DNA of 64,000 nucleotides from Arthrobacter sp. SLBN-100 (GTDB lineage Bacteria; Actinomycetota; Actinomycetes; Actinomycetales; Micrococcaceae). Position 1 is the first letter of the stretch. The number at the start of each line of letters is the position of its first letter. The notes under the pieces are model-generated. The model worked only from the letters and a program-made list of their open reading frames with translations. It was not told the origin of the DNA and did not search any database. The translations under genes and the position numbers were made by a program. The stretch lies in NCBI RefSeq assembly GCF_006715305.1, contig NZ_VFMY01000001.1, positions 372,001 to 436,000 on the forward strand, in the 5' to 3' direction. Below, one piece after another: positions 46,842 to 57,900 of the stretch.

Positions 46842-46990
46842 CTAGCCCTCGCCGGCAGCCAAGAGATAACGGATGAACCCGTCAGAGGCCAGCACGGCCG
46901 CCGGTGGAGTGCTGCGCGCTCTTCGAAGAGCTGGGTGGCACCTGGAATGATTTCCAGCCGTGTTGTCGCCCGCAGGGCCAGCCGTGGACC
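46842..46990 (-). pseudogene. Relic of phosphoribosyltransferase-hydrolase C-terminus
   Basis: The minus-strand frame TRLEIIPGATQLFEE matches ARLEIIPGATHLFEE of the fusion protein at 20588. After a one-base shift it continues as AAVLASDGFIRYLL, equivalent to VATLASGWFSRYLL there. The histidine is changed to Gln, and everything upstream of this block is missing. It lies directly downstream of hsp20, the same neighbourhood as Rv2030c next to hspX in M. tuberculosis. Confidence 0.75.
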
Positions 46991-47068
46991 GGCCAGGGCG
47001 GCCGCCCCTTGAAACGATGGCGGCCGGAACGCCGCCGCGCGGCTGTCCGAGCCCCGTGAGGTCAATGC

Positions 47069-47539
47069 TTAGCCGCGGGTGACCGGAAGCTTCTTCGGCG
47101 CCTCAGGCGGGGCAGCTTCCTCCGGCAGGGGCGTCCGGACTTCCAGCATCCCGTCCTTGTAGGAGGCTTTGATGTCTTCTTCCTTCACGCCTTCGGGAAG
47201 GGGGATGCTGCGGCTGAAGGAGCCGTAACGGAATTCGGACCGGACACGGCCCTTGTCCTTGTGCTCTTCCTTTTCCCGGCGTTCGGCCCGAATCCGCAGA
47301 TATCCATCATCGATCGTGATCTCCACGTCTTTGTCCGGATCTACGCCCGGCATCTCGGCCCTCACCACCAGGGTCTTGCCGTCGACGAATTCCTCAACCC
47401 GGATCGGGGCGGGTCCGTTCCCGGCGTCGAAGATGCGGTCCATGAGGTCCCCAAAGTCCAAGGGCGACTTCAAAAGGGATTGGAACGGGGAGCTCCACCG
47501 GGGTGTGTTGAACGGCGTCCATCTAAGCATGTCTGACAT
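47069..47539 (-). CDS. Hsp20/alpha-crystallin small heat shock protein
   Basis: 156 residues from ATG 47539, which has AAGGA 8 nt upstream; the longer frame has no such signal. A 60-residue N-terminal arm is followed by an alpha-crystallin domain with RAEMPGVDPDKDVEITIDDG, SFSRSIPLPEGV and the C-terminal DGMLEVRTPLPEE. M. tuberculosis hspX (Rv2031c, alpha-crystallin) is the best known DosR target. A perfect box lies 86 bp upstream, and the kinase gene is just behind it. Confidence 0.92.
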   Translation of the reverse strand: MSDMLRWTPFNTPRWSSPFQSLLKSPLDFGDLMDRIFDAGNGPAPIRVEEFVDGKTLVVRAEMPGVDPDKDVEITIDDGYLRIRAERREKEEHKDKGRVRSEFRYGSFSRSIPLPEGVKEEDIKASYKDGMLEVRTPLPEEAAPPEAPKKLPVTRG

Positions 47540-47624
47540 GACGGTTCCTTCTAAATCTCGTAGCGTACCACCGGGCAGGGGCCAAGTGTTCTTCCAGTAG
47601 ATACCCCCGTGGATGGAGGTGACA

Positions 47625-47638
47625 GGGACCAAAGACCC
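47625..47638. promoter_or_regulatory. Perfect DosR-like box before hsp20
   Basis: GGGACCAAAGACCC fits all eight fixed positions and differs from the mycobacterial core GGGACTWWAGTCCC at only two. It is 86 bp upstream of the hsp20 start and lies in the gap behind the stop of the kinase gene. Confidence 0.72.
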
Positions 47639-47738
47639 GTGGTGCCTGCAGCATGGATAACCACGAAATATGTGTGGGGGAGGCCTCACCTGGTGAGTTT
47701 TGTATTGTTCACTGATGGCCAGGTTCCTCGGGCTGTCG

Positions 47739-49779
<2,041 letters not shown>

Positions 49780-50088
49780 TCATCCGGCCAACGGGCCCTC
49801 CGGCCGGTGCCTGAAAATTCGTCCTCGCACGCCCAGCGACAGCAGATAGGCACCGGTGCCCATGATCGTGAAACCGAGGATTCCAAGAGGCGCAACATGC
49901 GTGGCGACCCCCGTCAGCAGGACGACAATTCCGACGAGCAGCATCAAGCCGCCCGCTGCCGTGCGACCGGTGCTTGCGGCAGGCTTAGTTGGATCGAAAC
50001 AAAGTTTCGCAGCCAGGTGAGCGTCTTCTCTTTGCAGTTGTTCCGCGAGCAGCTGAAGCTGGTGCTGTTCGTGTTCCGTGAGTGCCAT
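49780..50088 (-). CDS. DUF3040 membrane protein
   Basis: 102 residues from ATG 50088, which has GAGGAGG at the right distance. LTEHEQHQLQLLAEQLQREDAHLAAKL is the DUF3040 signature, followed by two transmembrane helices (about 51-68 and 70-88) and a short basic tail. Function unknown. It follows the beta-CASP gene by 31 bp on the same strand. Confidence 0.85.
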   Translation of the reverse strand: MALTEHEQHQLQLLAEQLQREDAHLAAKLCFDPTKPAASTGRTAAGGLMLLVGIVVLLTGVATHVAPLGILGFTIMGTGAYLLSLGVRGRIFRHRPEGPLAG

Positions 50089-50119
50089 CGACTCCTCCTC
50101 AGGTGTGAATGCGGGCAAT

Positions 50120-51505
50120 TTAACGCGGGTTCGCCGGGTTGACGCTCTCGAGGTACTCCGGCACCCGGGCGGGCCAGCCGAGTTCATGGTTGATGCGCAG
50201 CCGCAGGGCGTCCGAGGCTTCCGGTTCACCATGGGTGATATAGGTCATTCGAGGTGCTTTTGGGGCGGCATGCAGCCACTTCATGATGTCGTCAGAGTCG
50301 GCATGGGCAGAGAATCCCTCGATCTGCACTACTTCGGCACGGATTGGGACATCCTGCCCGTAAATGCGCAGTTCCTTGGCGCCGCCGGCAAGGGCGGCCC
50401 CGCGGGTTCCACCGGCTTGGTAGCCGCTCAGCACGATCGCGTTCCGTGGATCCGGACCGTAGCTTTCGAGATGATGGAGGATACGGCCACCAGTGAGCAT
50501 CCCGCTTGCCGAAATGATGATCATGGGCCCGCCGCGGAGGTCAAGGAGGCGTGAGTCATCAGCCGTCCTGGTCATAATGGGCAGCTTGTACATGGCTTCG
50601 TATTCGTTTTGCTCGAGCCGGTGCTCTTTGCGGTGGTGTCGGTACATATCGGTAGCATCGATCGCCATGGGGCTATTGAGGTAGACGGGTATTTTGGCGA
50701 TACGCCCTTCGGCCCGAAGCCTGGATAGGTGAAGGAGGAGGGTCTCGGCCCTGCCAACTGCAAAAGCCGCAATCAGCACCACTCCGTTCTTCTTGGCGAC
50801 GCGGTTGACGATGTCCGCGAGTATGGTGCCTGGGTCGCCAGCAGGATGGGCCCGATTACCATACGTGGATTCCGTTACCAGGACGTGGGCAGGCTCCAAG
50901 CCCCTTGGCGGCTGCATCAAAGGGTCGTTTGAACGGCCGAGGTCACCCGTGAAGTGGACGGAATGGCCACCGACATCGAGATGAATTTGGGCCGCCCCGA
51001 GGATGTGCCCTGCCGGCAGGAATGTTGCCTCCATGCCGCCGCCCAGATCTATGGGATGGTCAAACTCATGGGCCCTAAAGTGCTTGAGCGAAGCAAAGGC
51101 ATCCTCCCTGGTGTAGAGGGGCTTGGCAGGGCTGTGCCGTGAAGAACCCCGGTACTCGGCATAGCGCGCTTCCTCCTCCTGCAAGTAGCCGCTGTCCGGC
51201 AACAGCACAGTGCAAAGTTCTGCTGTTCCCGAAGTGGCATAGACCGGACCCGAGAAGCCGTCGCGGATCAGGCTGGGAAGGTACCCTGTATGGTCCAGAT
51301 GGGCATGCGTCAGGAGGACGGCGTCAATGGATTGTGGGACTACCGGAAAGCGGAGCCAGTTGCGCTCGCGGAGCCGCTTGTATCCCTGGAACAAACCGCA
51401 GTCGACCAGAACGCGCCGCTCCTGTGACTCAACCAGGTACCGGGATCCTGTGACTGTGTCTGTAGCTCCGAGGAACTGCAGCCTGGTCCGGGAAGCGCCT
51501 TTCAT
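50120..51505 (-). CDS. MBL-fold/beta-CASP RNA metallo-hydrolase
   Basis: 461 residues from ATG 51505. The metallo-beta-lactamase core motif is LLTHAHLDHTGYLP, then GHILGAAQIHLDVGG and the beta-CASP region VTESTYGNR, FAVGRAETLLL, ISASGMLTGGR and SAHAD. The set matches RNA-processing beta-CASP enzymes of the Ysh1/KH-less type. ATG 51505 is preferred over 51592 because the latter would place the box only 12 bp before the start. It would act on RNA in stress; substrates are unknown. Confidence 0.88.
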   Translation of the reverse strand: MKGASRTRLQFLGATDTVTGSRYLVESQERRVLVDCGLFQGYKRLRERNWLRFPVVPQSIDAVLLTHAHLDHTGYLPSLIRDGFSGPVYATSGTAELCTVLLPDSGYLQEEEARYAEYRGSSRHSPAKPLYTREDAFASLKHFRAHEFDHPIDLGGGMEATFLPAGHILGAAQIHLDVGGHSVHFTGDLGRSNDPLMQPPRGLEPAHVLVTESTYGNRAHPAGDPGTILADIVNRVAKKNGVVLIAAFAVGRAETLLLHLSRLRAEGRIAKIPVYLNSPMAIDATDMYRHHRKEHRLEQNEYEAMYKLPIMTRTADDSRLLDLRGGPMIIISASGMLTGGRILHHLESYGPDPRNAIVLSGYQAGGTRGAALAGGAKELRIYGQDVPIRAEVVQIEGFSAHADSDDIMKWLHAAPKAPRMTYITHGEPEASDALRLRINHELGWPARVPEYLESVNPANPR

Positions 51506-51604
51506 GACAGTTGCCCGCGGGGCTGTCTCGCTGCCATGGCCTTCTTCGGCTCCCTCCGTTGGTTGCTCTAATCCAAGCTTGATCCGGCCCATGAGCTATC
51601 AACA

Positions 51605-51618
51605 GGGCCAAAGGTCAC
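51605..51618. promoter_or_regulatory. DosR-like box before the beta-CASP gene
   Basis: On the minus strand it reads GTGACCTTTGGCCC, seven of eight fixed positions. It is 99 bp upstream of ATG 51505. Confidence 0.6.
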
Positions 51619-51727
51619 GAACTGCCCACGGCGTCCGCCGAAGCCAGCCCACGGAGGGGACGAAGTGGCGCAAAGGGTGGGTAGAGTCCCGGACAAGGTG
51701 ATACAGCAACCACAAGGACCCTGGGTC

Positions 51728-52189
51728 TCATCTACCCCGCCGCGGCTTTCCGGTGATTGCCCCCAGCTGTTCGAGAGCCTCGGAGACTCCCGCGCTGAAC
51801 GTCCCGGCGTCAGGCACGGAGTCGATGTCTGCCACGATGTCGATGTGGAGCTGCCCGGCGTATGACAGCACTCCGACGCCGATTCCGAGGTTGCCTTGCA
51901 GCACACTGAGCTGGAACGCCTCGCGAACTAACGCTCCGGCGAAGTACGCCGGCACCGGCGGCCCCACGACGTTGCTGACCACGAGGTTGATCAGCCGCTG
52001 GTGGAACATGATGCCGACCATCCAGCGCTGCAGGAAGCGACCGTTGGGCTGGTATGGCGGCTGCCCGCGCTGCGCGGCGGTACGCGCGGCGATTGCGTCC
52101 AGCCGCTTAACGGCGTCGGGTTCCCCCACTCCCATGGAGATGATGCGGATGCCCACCCGATTTCCCCCTGTCTCGCCGGGACTTCAGGG
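51728..52189 (-). pseudogene. WS/DGAT wax ester synthase relic (C-terminal third)
   Basis: The frame encodes GGNRVGIRIISMGVGEPDAVKRLDAI, then FHQRLINLVVSNVVGPPVPAYFAGA and LSVLQGNLGIGVGVLSYAGQLHIDIVADID, which are the DUF1298 blocks of WS/DGAT. The catalytic N-terminal half with HHxxxDG is missing and a stop closes the frame just upstream. It is a paralogue of the intact gene at 6962. Confidence 0.8.
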
Positions 52190-52228
52190 ATCTCCTTAGT
52201 TGCGGGTGACAACAGTTGGGGCGGGTGG

Positions 52229-53800
52229 TCAATGCGCGCTTGGGGACCCGGCTGCCGGGCGGGAACGCAGACCATGGAGGACCGTCAGCGTTGCTGCACC
52301 CGCGGCGAGGGCTGCGGTGGCCAGACGCCTGGGATTGCGTGCGTCGGGGCGCTTCTGGAACGCCATTACATCCATTAAGAGCTGCCTGTTGCCCGTGTTC
52401 CGGGCACCGGTGAACACGACCGGCATTGTGCCCAGGCCGACGTCGGACATGTCGACGCGGAAAACGCACGGATCGTTCGGGTCGTCCGGGTGCAGACGCA
52501 TGCCCTTGCGCATCGCGGGGAGCGGTGTGAGGGGCTTCATGATCAGCTGGTTGTGGAGGACGAGAACTTCGACGCCGGCGCCCAGGAGCAGTCGAGTGAA
52601 CAGGTTCGTGACGGGGCCCGGGGCAGGAGAGTACCAACCGCAAAGATCGGCCCACACCTCTGCGTGCGGGGCGAGGTCGGTCCGCAGCGCTTCGTCGGGA
52701 AGGCGGAGCAGTTGGCGGAGCACCGCCGTGCCGAGCGGGACGGCTGCTCCTTGGCCGCTCAACGCGCCGGTGTTGGTCAAGACCACGACGCCGATGCCCT
52801 CGCCCGGTGCCATGGCCAGGTCTGCCAGGAAACCGCTCAAAACGCCGTTCTTGGCTACTGTGCGGTGCCCCCCTTCGGAATCGAGGCTGAACCCCAGCCC
52901 CGCTCCCGGGACCCGGGGGTCGGGCTGGAAGTGGGGTTGGAACATCATCGCCACCGTCGAAGGCTGCAGTAGCTGCCTCCGGTCCGCGGCTCCTTCCTGG
53001 AGCAGTGAGGCGACGTAGCGGCCCATGTCCGCTGCGGTGGAGTACAGGCCGCCGCCACCAGGCGTCGGCATCTCATACTCGGCGACGGGAATGAGCCCCC
53101 GGGGACGTACGACGTAGCGGGTGGCCATGCCGGGACGCACGCGGTCGGAGCGGACGAGGCCGGTGTTGTCCATTCCCAGCGGGTCGAACACGTGCTCGCG
53201 CATGTAATCCGCCAGCGTCTGGCCCGTGACGTCCTCGACGATCTGGCCCAGCGCCGCGAAGCCGTGGTTGCTGTAGGCCCACTTGGTGCCGGGTTGGATC
53301 TCCTGCGGCAACCCCCGGCGGTAATAGTCGCTCAGAGGCAGCACCCGGGTTGCGCGAACGCCCGAGCCCAGGGCCGGACGGAGCAGATCCGACATCCGGC
53401 GCCAGTAGCCCACACCGCCAGTGTGCGTGAGCAGGTGCCGGACGGTCGCCGGTTGGAGGCCCTGCCGAACCGGCGCCAGCCGGAAGGTCGTCAGGTAGTC
53501 GTTCGCCGGCGCGTCCAGATCAACCAGGCCGCGCTCCCACAGCTGCATGACCGCGACCGCCGTGACTGTCTTCGTGAGCGAGCCGACCCGGAACACCGTG
53601 TCCTCGGTGACCGGCTTCCCAGTCGCGACCTCTGCAACACCATGCCCGTGGAACCACGCCAGCCTCCCGTCACGCACAACCGCAACTGCCAGGCCGGCGG
53701 AGGGCCAGCTGTTCAGCACCCCCGCAACCTTCGCACGCAGGGCAACCTCGTCGATGGGCCCGGGTTCCCCGGTGGGAGGCGGAATCTGTGCCGTGGCCAT
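52229..53800 (-). CDS. Beta-lactamase-related serine hydrolase
   Basis: 523 residues from ATG 53800 (GGAGAGGG precedes it). The SxxK motif is SLTKTVTAVAVM near residue 72; YSNHGFAALGQIVEDV gives the YxN motif, and GGGGLYSTAADMGRYVASLL the third part. The family includes D-alanyl carboxypeptidases and esterases (LACTB/EstB). After residue 400 a separate lipocalin-like extension is followed by a C-terminal hydrophobic helix (LATAALAAGAATLTVL). Confidence 0.86.
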   Translation of the reverse strand: MATAQIPPPTGEPGPIDEVALRAKVAGVLNSWPSAGLAVAVVRDGRLAWFHGHGVAEVATGKPVTEDTVFRVGSLTKTVTAVAVMQLWERGLVDLDAPANDYLTTFRLAPVRQGLQPATVRHLLTHTGGVGYWRRMSDLLRPALGSGVRATRVLPLSDYYRRGLPQEIQPGTKWAYSNHGFAALGQIVEDVTGQTLADYMREHVFDPLGMDNTGLVRSDRVRPGMATRYVVRPRGLIPVAEYEMPTPGGGGLYSTAADMGRYVASLLQEGAADRRQLLQPSTVAMMFQPHFQPDPRVPGAGLGFSLDSEGGHRTVAKNGVLSGFLADLAMAPGEGIGVVVLTNTGALSGQGAAVPLGTAVLRQLLRLPDEALRTDLAPHAEVWADLCGWYSPAPGPVTNLFTRLLLGAGVEVLVLHNQLIMKPLTPLPAMRKGMRLHPDDPNDPCVFRVDMSDVGLGTMPVVFTGARNTGNRQLLMDVMAFQKRPDARNPRRLATAALAAGAATLTVLHGLRSRPAAGSPSAH

Positions 53801-53858
53801 CACTGACCCTCTCCGCCGACTCGGCGGCAAGTGCCGAGCCTGGAATCGCTGACAGCAC

Positions 53859-54590
53859 TCACGCGGGTGCCTCGGGACGGGAAACGTCGACCTCACCGCC
53901 GACCCTCGGAGAGCCGAGTTCATGGTGAGTCACCATGACGGTGAGCATGATGAGCCATGCTAAGTAGGCATAAGCGTTGATCCGCTCAAACCCACCTGCC
54001 CACGCCGTCTCGTTCTGTTCTATCCCTCGGATCGCGAACCCAGCAGCCGCCCCGAACGCGACCACAACGGCCAACGTTGCCATCGCATAAAGGCGGAACC
54101 AGCCCCGGTAGGCAATGGCGGAGAGAATCATCGTGGCAATCACGGTCACCGTGAACACGATCGACAACGTGATGTGCATCGTGTCGTTGAACCCTGTCAC
54201 CGTCCCCCGTGAACTCATCGCCCAGAACGTGTGATTCGGGATGCCCACGACCAGGAAACCCGCGACCCCGATGGCGCCAATCCACCACAAGGCGCTTCCT
54301 CGCCGCGCCACCCGGAGAACGCCGATTGCGAATGCCAGCAGCAGCGCAGCGTGGGTGAGGATTGCGGTCACCATGAGCGGTCGGACAGGTGACCCGAAGG
54401 CACTCAGTTCACTGATCGCTTGGTCCAGGAAACTGTAGCCCTTGTACAACAGGGCCGAGACGACGTCCGTGATGACGTACACCGCGACCGCCGGGATCGC
54501 CGCCAAAATCAGGCCTTTCGTGACAGCCCGGCTGCGCCACCAACGTGAGATCACGTCGCCACCTGGTTCAACAATTCCAAAGGTACTCAT
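53859..54590 (-). CDS. DUF998-type membrane protein
   Basis: 243 residues, seven transmembrane segments. DQAISELSAFGSPVRPLM and VGIPNHTFWAMSSRGTVTGFNDTMHITLS fit DUF998. AGGAGGCAACGGC precedes ATG 54590. It lies 58 bp upstream of the serine hydrolase on the same strand; the two may be co-transcribed. Confidence 0.8.
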   Translation of the reverse strand: MSTFGIVEPGGDVISRWWRSRAVTKGLILAAIPAVAVYVITDVVSALLYKGYSFLDQAISELSAFGSPVRPLMVTAILTHAALLLAFAIGVLRVARRGSALWWIGAIGVAGFLVVGIPNHTFWAMSSRGTVTGFNDTMHITLSIVFTVTVIATMILSAIAYRGWFRLYAMATLAVVVAFGAAAGFAIRGIEQNETAWAGGFERINAYAYLAWLIMLTVMVTHHELGSPRVGGEVDVSRPEAPA

Positions 54591-54799
54591 GCCGTTGCCT
54601 CCTGAGCGTCATGATCTGTCCAGCAACGACCATCCGGCCAGTGCCAAAAGGACCTGAAATCGGTAGATGTCAGTACTATCCGCACCCTCCAATGCGACAG
54701 CCGCCCGTCCACGAACGTGCTTTCACAGGTGTGGGCACGGGGTAATAAGGACTGAGACTCATTGGCCCCGGAGAGCGGATGGCCCGTCGCTCGGTCGCG

Positions 54800-55645
54800 T
54801 TATGCGGGACCTTGGCCTCTGGGAGTATCCTCGGTCCGCGAACACCATTGAGGTCGGGTTATGAACGCCGAAAGTGCGGCTACGGGGTCCGGTCCGCCTG
54901 CCAGGTCATAGAAAGCGGAAAGGAACTGGCGTGTGTCGGCAGGAAACATGTCCAGCATTGGCAGGATAACCGCCCGGCATTCGGGAGTGTTGAGCATCGC
55001 GAGAGCGGCGCGGGCCGCCTCCTCGATCAAGGGCGGCTCCGCTTCCGGGACGCTGTAGCCGGCGTCCTCCAGTGCCGCCGCTGCCTTCCGCACGCCGTCG
55101 GCTATTTGCGGGGCGACGCCCCGGCCGGCGGGGTCGACGACGGAGCGCTACACGGACCGGCCTGGCCGGCCCAGGGCCGCGGAGCGGCACCGGCACGGAC
55201 CACGGGTCCCGCCAGGTGGGCCCGGCCATGACCTCGAACGCGGCCCGGAGGTCGGCCACCCGGCGCGCCATCGGGCCGACGGCTACCAGGAGCTGTGCAC
55301 CGATCGGCTGATTCGCCGGCTCGATTGTGCTGGCGTTCGGGATGCGGCCCAAGGTGGGCTTGAGCACGCTGATGCCGCAGCACTGGGCTGGCCGGCGGAG
55401 CGATCCCAGCCCGTCCGCCCCGACCCCAAGCGAGGTCATCCCGGTGGCCAGTGCCGCTGCCTCGCCACCGGTGGAGGCGCCGAGTGTCAGCTAGGGTCCC
55501 AGGGGTTGATCGTCGCACCCCACGACTCACTGACGCAGAGCCAACGTATGGCCAAGTTGGCCAGGTTTGTGGGGCCGAGGGGGACGGCCCCAGCCGCCCG
55601 GAGCCTCCAGATTGCCGGGGCGTCCCGGGTGGGATAGGCCTCGCC
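54800..55645 (-). pseudogene. Amidase-family pseudogene
   Basis: The minus strand reads RDAPAIWRLRAAGAVPLGPTN, then CVSESWGATINPWDPS, and, after a one-base loss at about 55492, LTLGASTGGEAA and MTSLGVGADGLGSLRRPA, which together form the amidase signature with the Ser-rich loop. A second frameshift near 55150 precedes the C-terminal part. The N-terminus is missing. With at least two lesions the gene is dead. Confidence 0.85.
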
Positions 55646-55704
55646 AGAGATCCGTGGCAGTCTCCATGCCGGTCTCCCCGCCAACCGGTGGCGCGGCCGC
55701 CTGT

Positions 55705-56214
55705 TTACGCCAGACCATGCCGCAGGCGACGGCGGACCGCAGGCTGGGCGGGCGGGCGGAGTTCGGCACGCAGCAGCAGCGCAAGAGCCACGAGCATGAC
55801 CACTGCGTAGCCGGTGAGGAACCACGAGAAGAACAGCGCAAGTGCAACATGGAATGCGATGGCGCAAACAAGCCCGAACTGGGCCGGCCTGCCGCCCCAG
55901 AGGATCAGGATCCCGACGACCGCCTCGAACGTGATGAGAAGCCCGATGAGCAGCATGTAATTGGCGGGCATGACCGCTTGCCAGGTCTGCGTCACCCATC
56001 CGAACTTCGCATCGTTGGCGAAATCACTGTAGTCGTAGCCAGAGGCGAGGAATGATGCGTTTACCCCTGCCCCTCCGAGTGTCATCATCAGGCCGGTCCC
56101 GATGCGCCCGATGTACCTGGCCCACCTGCTCATCCCCGCGAGCACGTCCCCGATGAAAGCCGGGACAGCCAGGATGTAGAAGACAATCATGGAGGTTTGG
56201 ACAAGTGTGTTCAT
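55705..56214 (-). CDS. DoxX-like four-helix membrane protein
   Basis: About 169 residues, four transmembrane segments, with SMIVFYILAVPAFIGDVLAG near the start and a conserved-looking ASGYDYSDFANDAKFGWVTQTW loop. It resembles DoxX/SURF4-type proteins, but that link is weak. ATG 56214 is preferred (AAGGAAGGG upstream). A DosR-like box is 74 bp upstream. Confidence 0.6.
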   Translation of the reverse strand: MNTLVQTSMIVFYILAVPAFIGDVLAGMSRWARYIGRIGTGLMMTLGGAGVNASFLASGYDYSDFANDAKFGWVTQTWQAVMPANYMLLIGLLITFEAVVGILILWGGRPAQFGLVCAIAFHVALALFFSWFLTGYAVVMLVALALLLRAELRPPAQPAVRRRLRHGLA

Positions 56215-56287
56215 TGGCAACCCTTCCTTGAAGACCGCGGCCAGTCACTCTCACTTCAGGGTACGATCGCCTCTTCCTGTGCGGGTA

Positions 56288-56301
56288 GAGTCATAAGTCC
56301 C
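56288..56301. promoter_or_regulatory. DosR-like box between DoxX-like and DUF1003 genes
   Basis: GAGTCATAAGTCCC fits seven of eight fixed positions and its right half, TAAGTCCC, is close to the mycobacterial core. It lies 74 bp from the minus-strand gene and 134 bp from the plus-strand gene. Confidence 0.55.
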
Positions 56302-56434
56302 CGCGGCGGCCACCATGTCCGGGCAGCGCGATGTTGCGGCGGGCGCTTGCCTGACGGCGAATCGCCCGGGCACCATCCACCAAACCCTCACAGCACGCTG
56401 GAAATTCGCTTGCCCGGCGGGTTTACCCTGAATC

Positions 56435-56851
56435 ATGAGTGAGCAGAATGTCACGTGGCATACCCGGCATAAGTCTTCACTGACCAAAGGAGAGCGGGCG
56501 GCCGACTACCTGCGCAACGGCATGGGTAGCTGGCCTTTCGTCGGGGGATTCATCCTTTTTATGGTCCTCTGGGCCGCCGTCAACACCTTCGCGATGGCCA
56601 GTCGGGCATGGGACCCCTACCCCTACATCCTGCTGAACCTGTTTCTATCGATGCTCGCTGGTCTTCAGGGCGCCATCCTGCTGATCGCAGCCAAGCGCCA
56701 GGATGCCATCGCTTCTGCCATGGCGCAGCACGACTACGACACCGATATGGAGGCGAAGAGTGAAATCGAAGAGCTCACGAAAATCAATGAACAACAGCTT
56801 CTGATCCTCCGTGAACTTCAGTCGCTGGCCCAAGGCATCGGCAGGGTGTAG
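56435..56851 (+). CDS. DUF1003 membrane protein
   Basis: 138 residues. The DUF1003 pattern is clear: GMGSWPFVGGFILFMVLWAAVN, then DPYPYILLNLFLSMLAGLQG and AAKRQDAIASAMAQHDYDTD. Two transmembrane helices are followed by a charged coiled-coil-like tail with repeated Glu/Leu residues. Function unknown. Confidence 0.85.
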   Translation: MSEQNVTWHTRHKSSLTKGERAADYLRNGMGSWPFVGGFILFMVLWAAVNTFAMASRAWDPYPYILLNLFLSMLAGLQGAILLIAAKRQDAIASAMAQHDYDTDMEAKSEIEELTKINEQQLLILRELQSLAQGIGRV

Positions 56852-56964
56852 GAACAGTGCTTCCCACACGACGGAGACAGCACCACCGGTGCTGCTGGGG
56901 CCTATTTTGCAACGGGCATGCTGATGGCTGTCACCGCATGCAGCCCCAGGGAGGGGGAGCAGCT

Positions 56965-56978
56965 AGGACCAAAGCCCC
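56965..56978. promoter_or_regulatory. DosR-like box before the membrane protein/GH65 operon
   Basis: AGGACCAAAGCCCC fits seven of eight fixed positions and is 57 bp before GTG 57036. Its ACCAAAG centre is identical to the hsp20 and ppsA boxes. Confidence 0.62.
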
Positions 56979-57035
56979 TATTGGCGGGGATGCCGGCGTG
57001 GTTGAGTGGCCCTGACCCAGGAGGATGGAAGCAGT

Positions 57036-57899
57036 GTGATCACGAACTTTGGCCGCCACAGGCTTCTCTGGGTGCTGATCGGCGTCCTGGCGCTTGCAGC
57101 AGCAGTTATTGGCGTAGCCAGGCCGGACATTTACTCCGGCGTTGTTTCCCGTGAGCTTTTACCCGGCGCCTACTCCCAGGATCTCATTTCAGCGGTCGCT
57201 TCGGTCTCGTTGATACTCCTTGCCTGGACGAGCCGGAATGATCGGCCAAAGGGACAGATCCTGCAGCTGGGGCTGCTCGGTTACCTTTTTTACGCCTACG
57301 GAATCTATGTCATCGAACGGGCCTACAACGGACTGTATCTCCTGTACATGGCCATTTTTGCCCTTACGTTCTGGGCGCTGGTCAGCGCGGGGATCTGCCT
57401 GAGAAGGGACACCCAGGCACCGGGCCTCTCCAGGGCGCTCCGTATCACTTCGGCCAGCGGAGCCCTCCTCCAGCCCCTGATCTTCTACCCGCTCTGGATT
57501 GCCATGCTCCTGCCCCTGATGAGCACCGGCAACCAAATTGACTCCTTGTATTCCATTTACATCCTTGATCTCTGCTTCATCATGCCCGCGTTCCTGCTGC
57601 TGGCAGTGCTGACCTACAGGGCCCATCCCTTGGGCCTGCTCCTGCTGCCGGCCATGTACGTCCTGGGATTCACACTCATCTTTTCCCTGGCACTCGGCGA
57701 ATTGGTCAAGCCCCTGTGGGGTCTGGACGCCAACACATCGGCTTTCTGGACTTCGTTGGCTCTCTCCTTGTTTTTCGCCGTCCTCGGCGCCTTGCATCTG
57801 GCGCGCCTGGACCTTCGGGCTTTATCTTCGGCTGGCCCGCTGACAGCAGGAAGTGAAGATCATGGACGCGCCGTGCACCACCGGGTGAAAGGACCGTAA
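57036..57899 (+). CDS. Multi-pass membrane protein, first gene of GH65 operon
   Basis: 287 residues from GTG 57036 (GGAGG is about 11 nt upstream; GTG 57006 is possible). Eight hydrophobic segments; the region around SGVVSRELLPGAYSQDLIS faces the outside. The stop is followed after 1 bp by the TTG of the phosphorylase fusion, so the two are co-translated. No family is recognised. Confidence 0.72.
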   Translation: MITNFGRHRLLWVLIGVLALAAAVIGVARPDIYSGVVSRELLPGAYSQDLISAVASVSLILLAWTSRNDRPKGQILQLGLLGYLFYAYGIYVIERAYNGLYLLYMAIFALTFWALVSAGICLRRDTQAPGLSRALRITSASGALLQPLIFYPLWIAMLLPLMSTGNQIDSLYSIYILDLCFIMPAFLLLAVLTYRAHPLGLLLLPAMYVLGFTLIFSLALGELVKPLWGLDANTSAFWTSLALSLFFAVLGALHLARLDLRALSSAGPLTAGSEDHGRAVHHRVKGP

Positions 57900-57900
57900 G

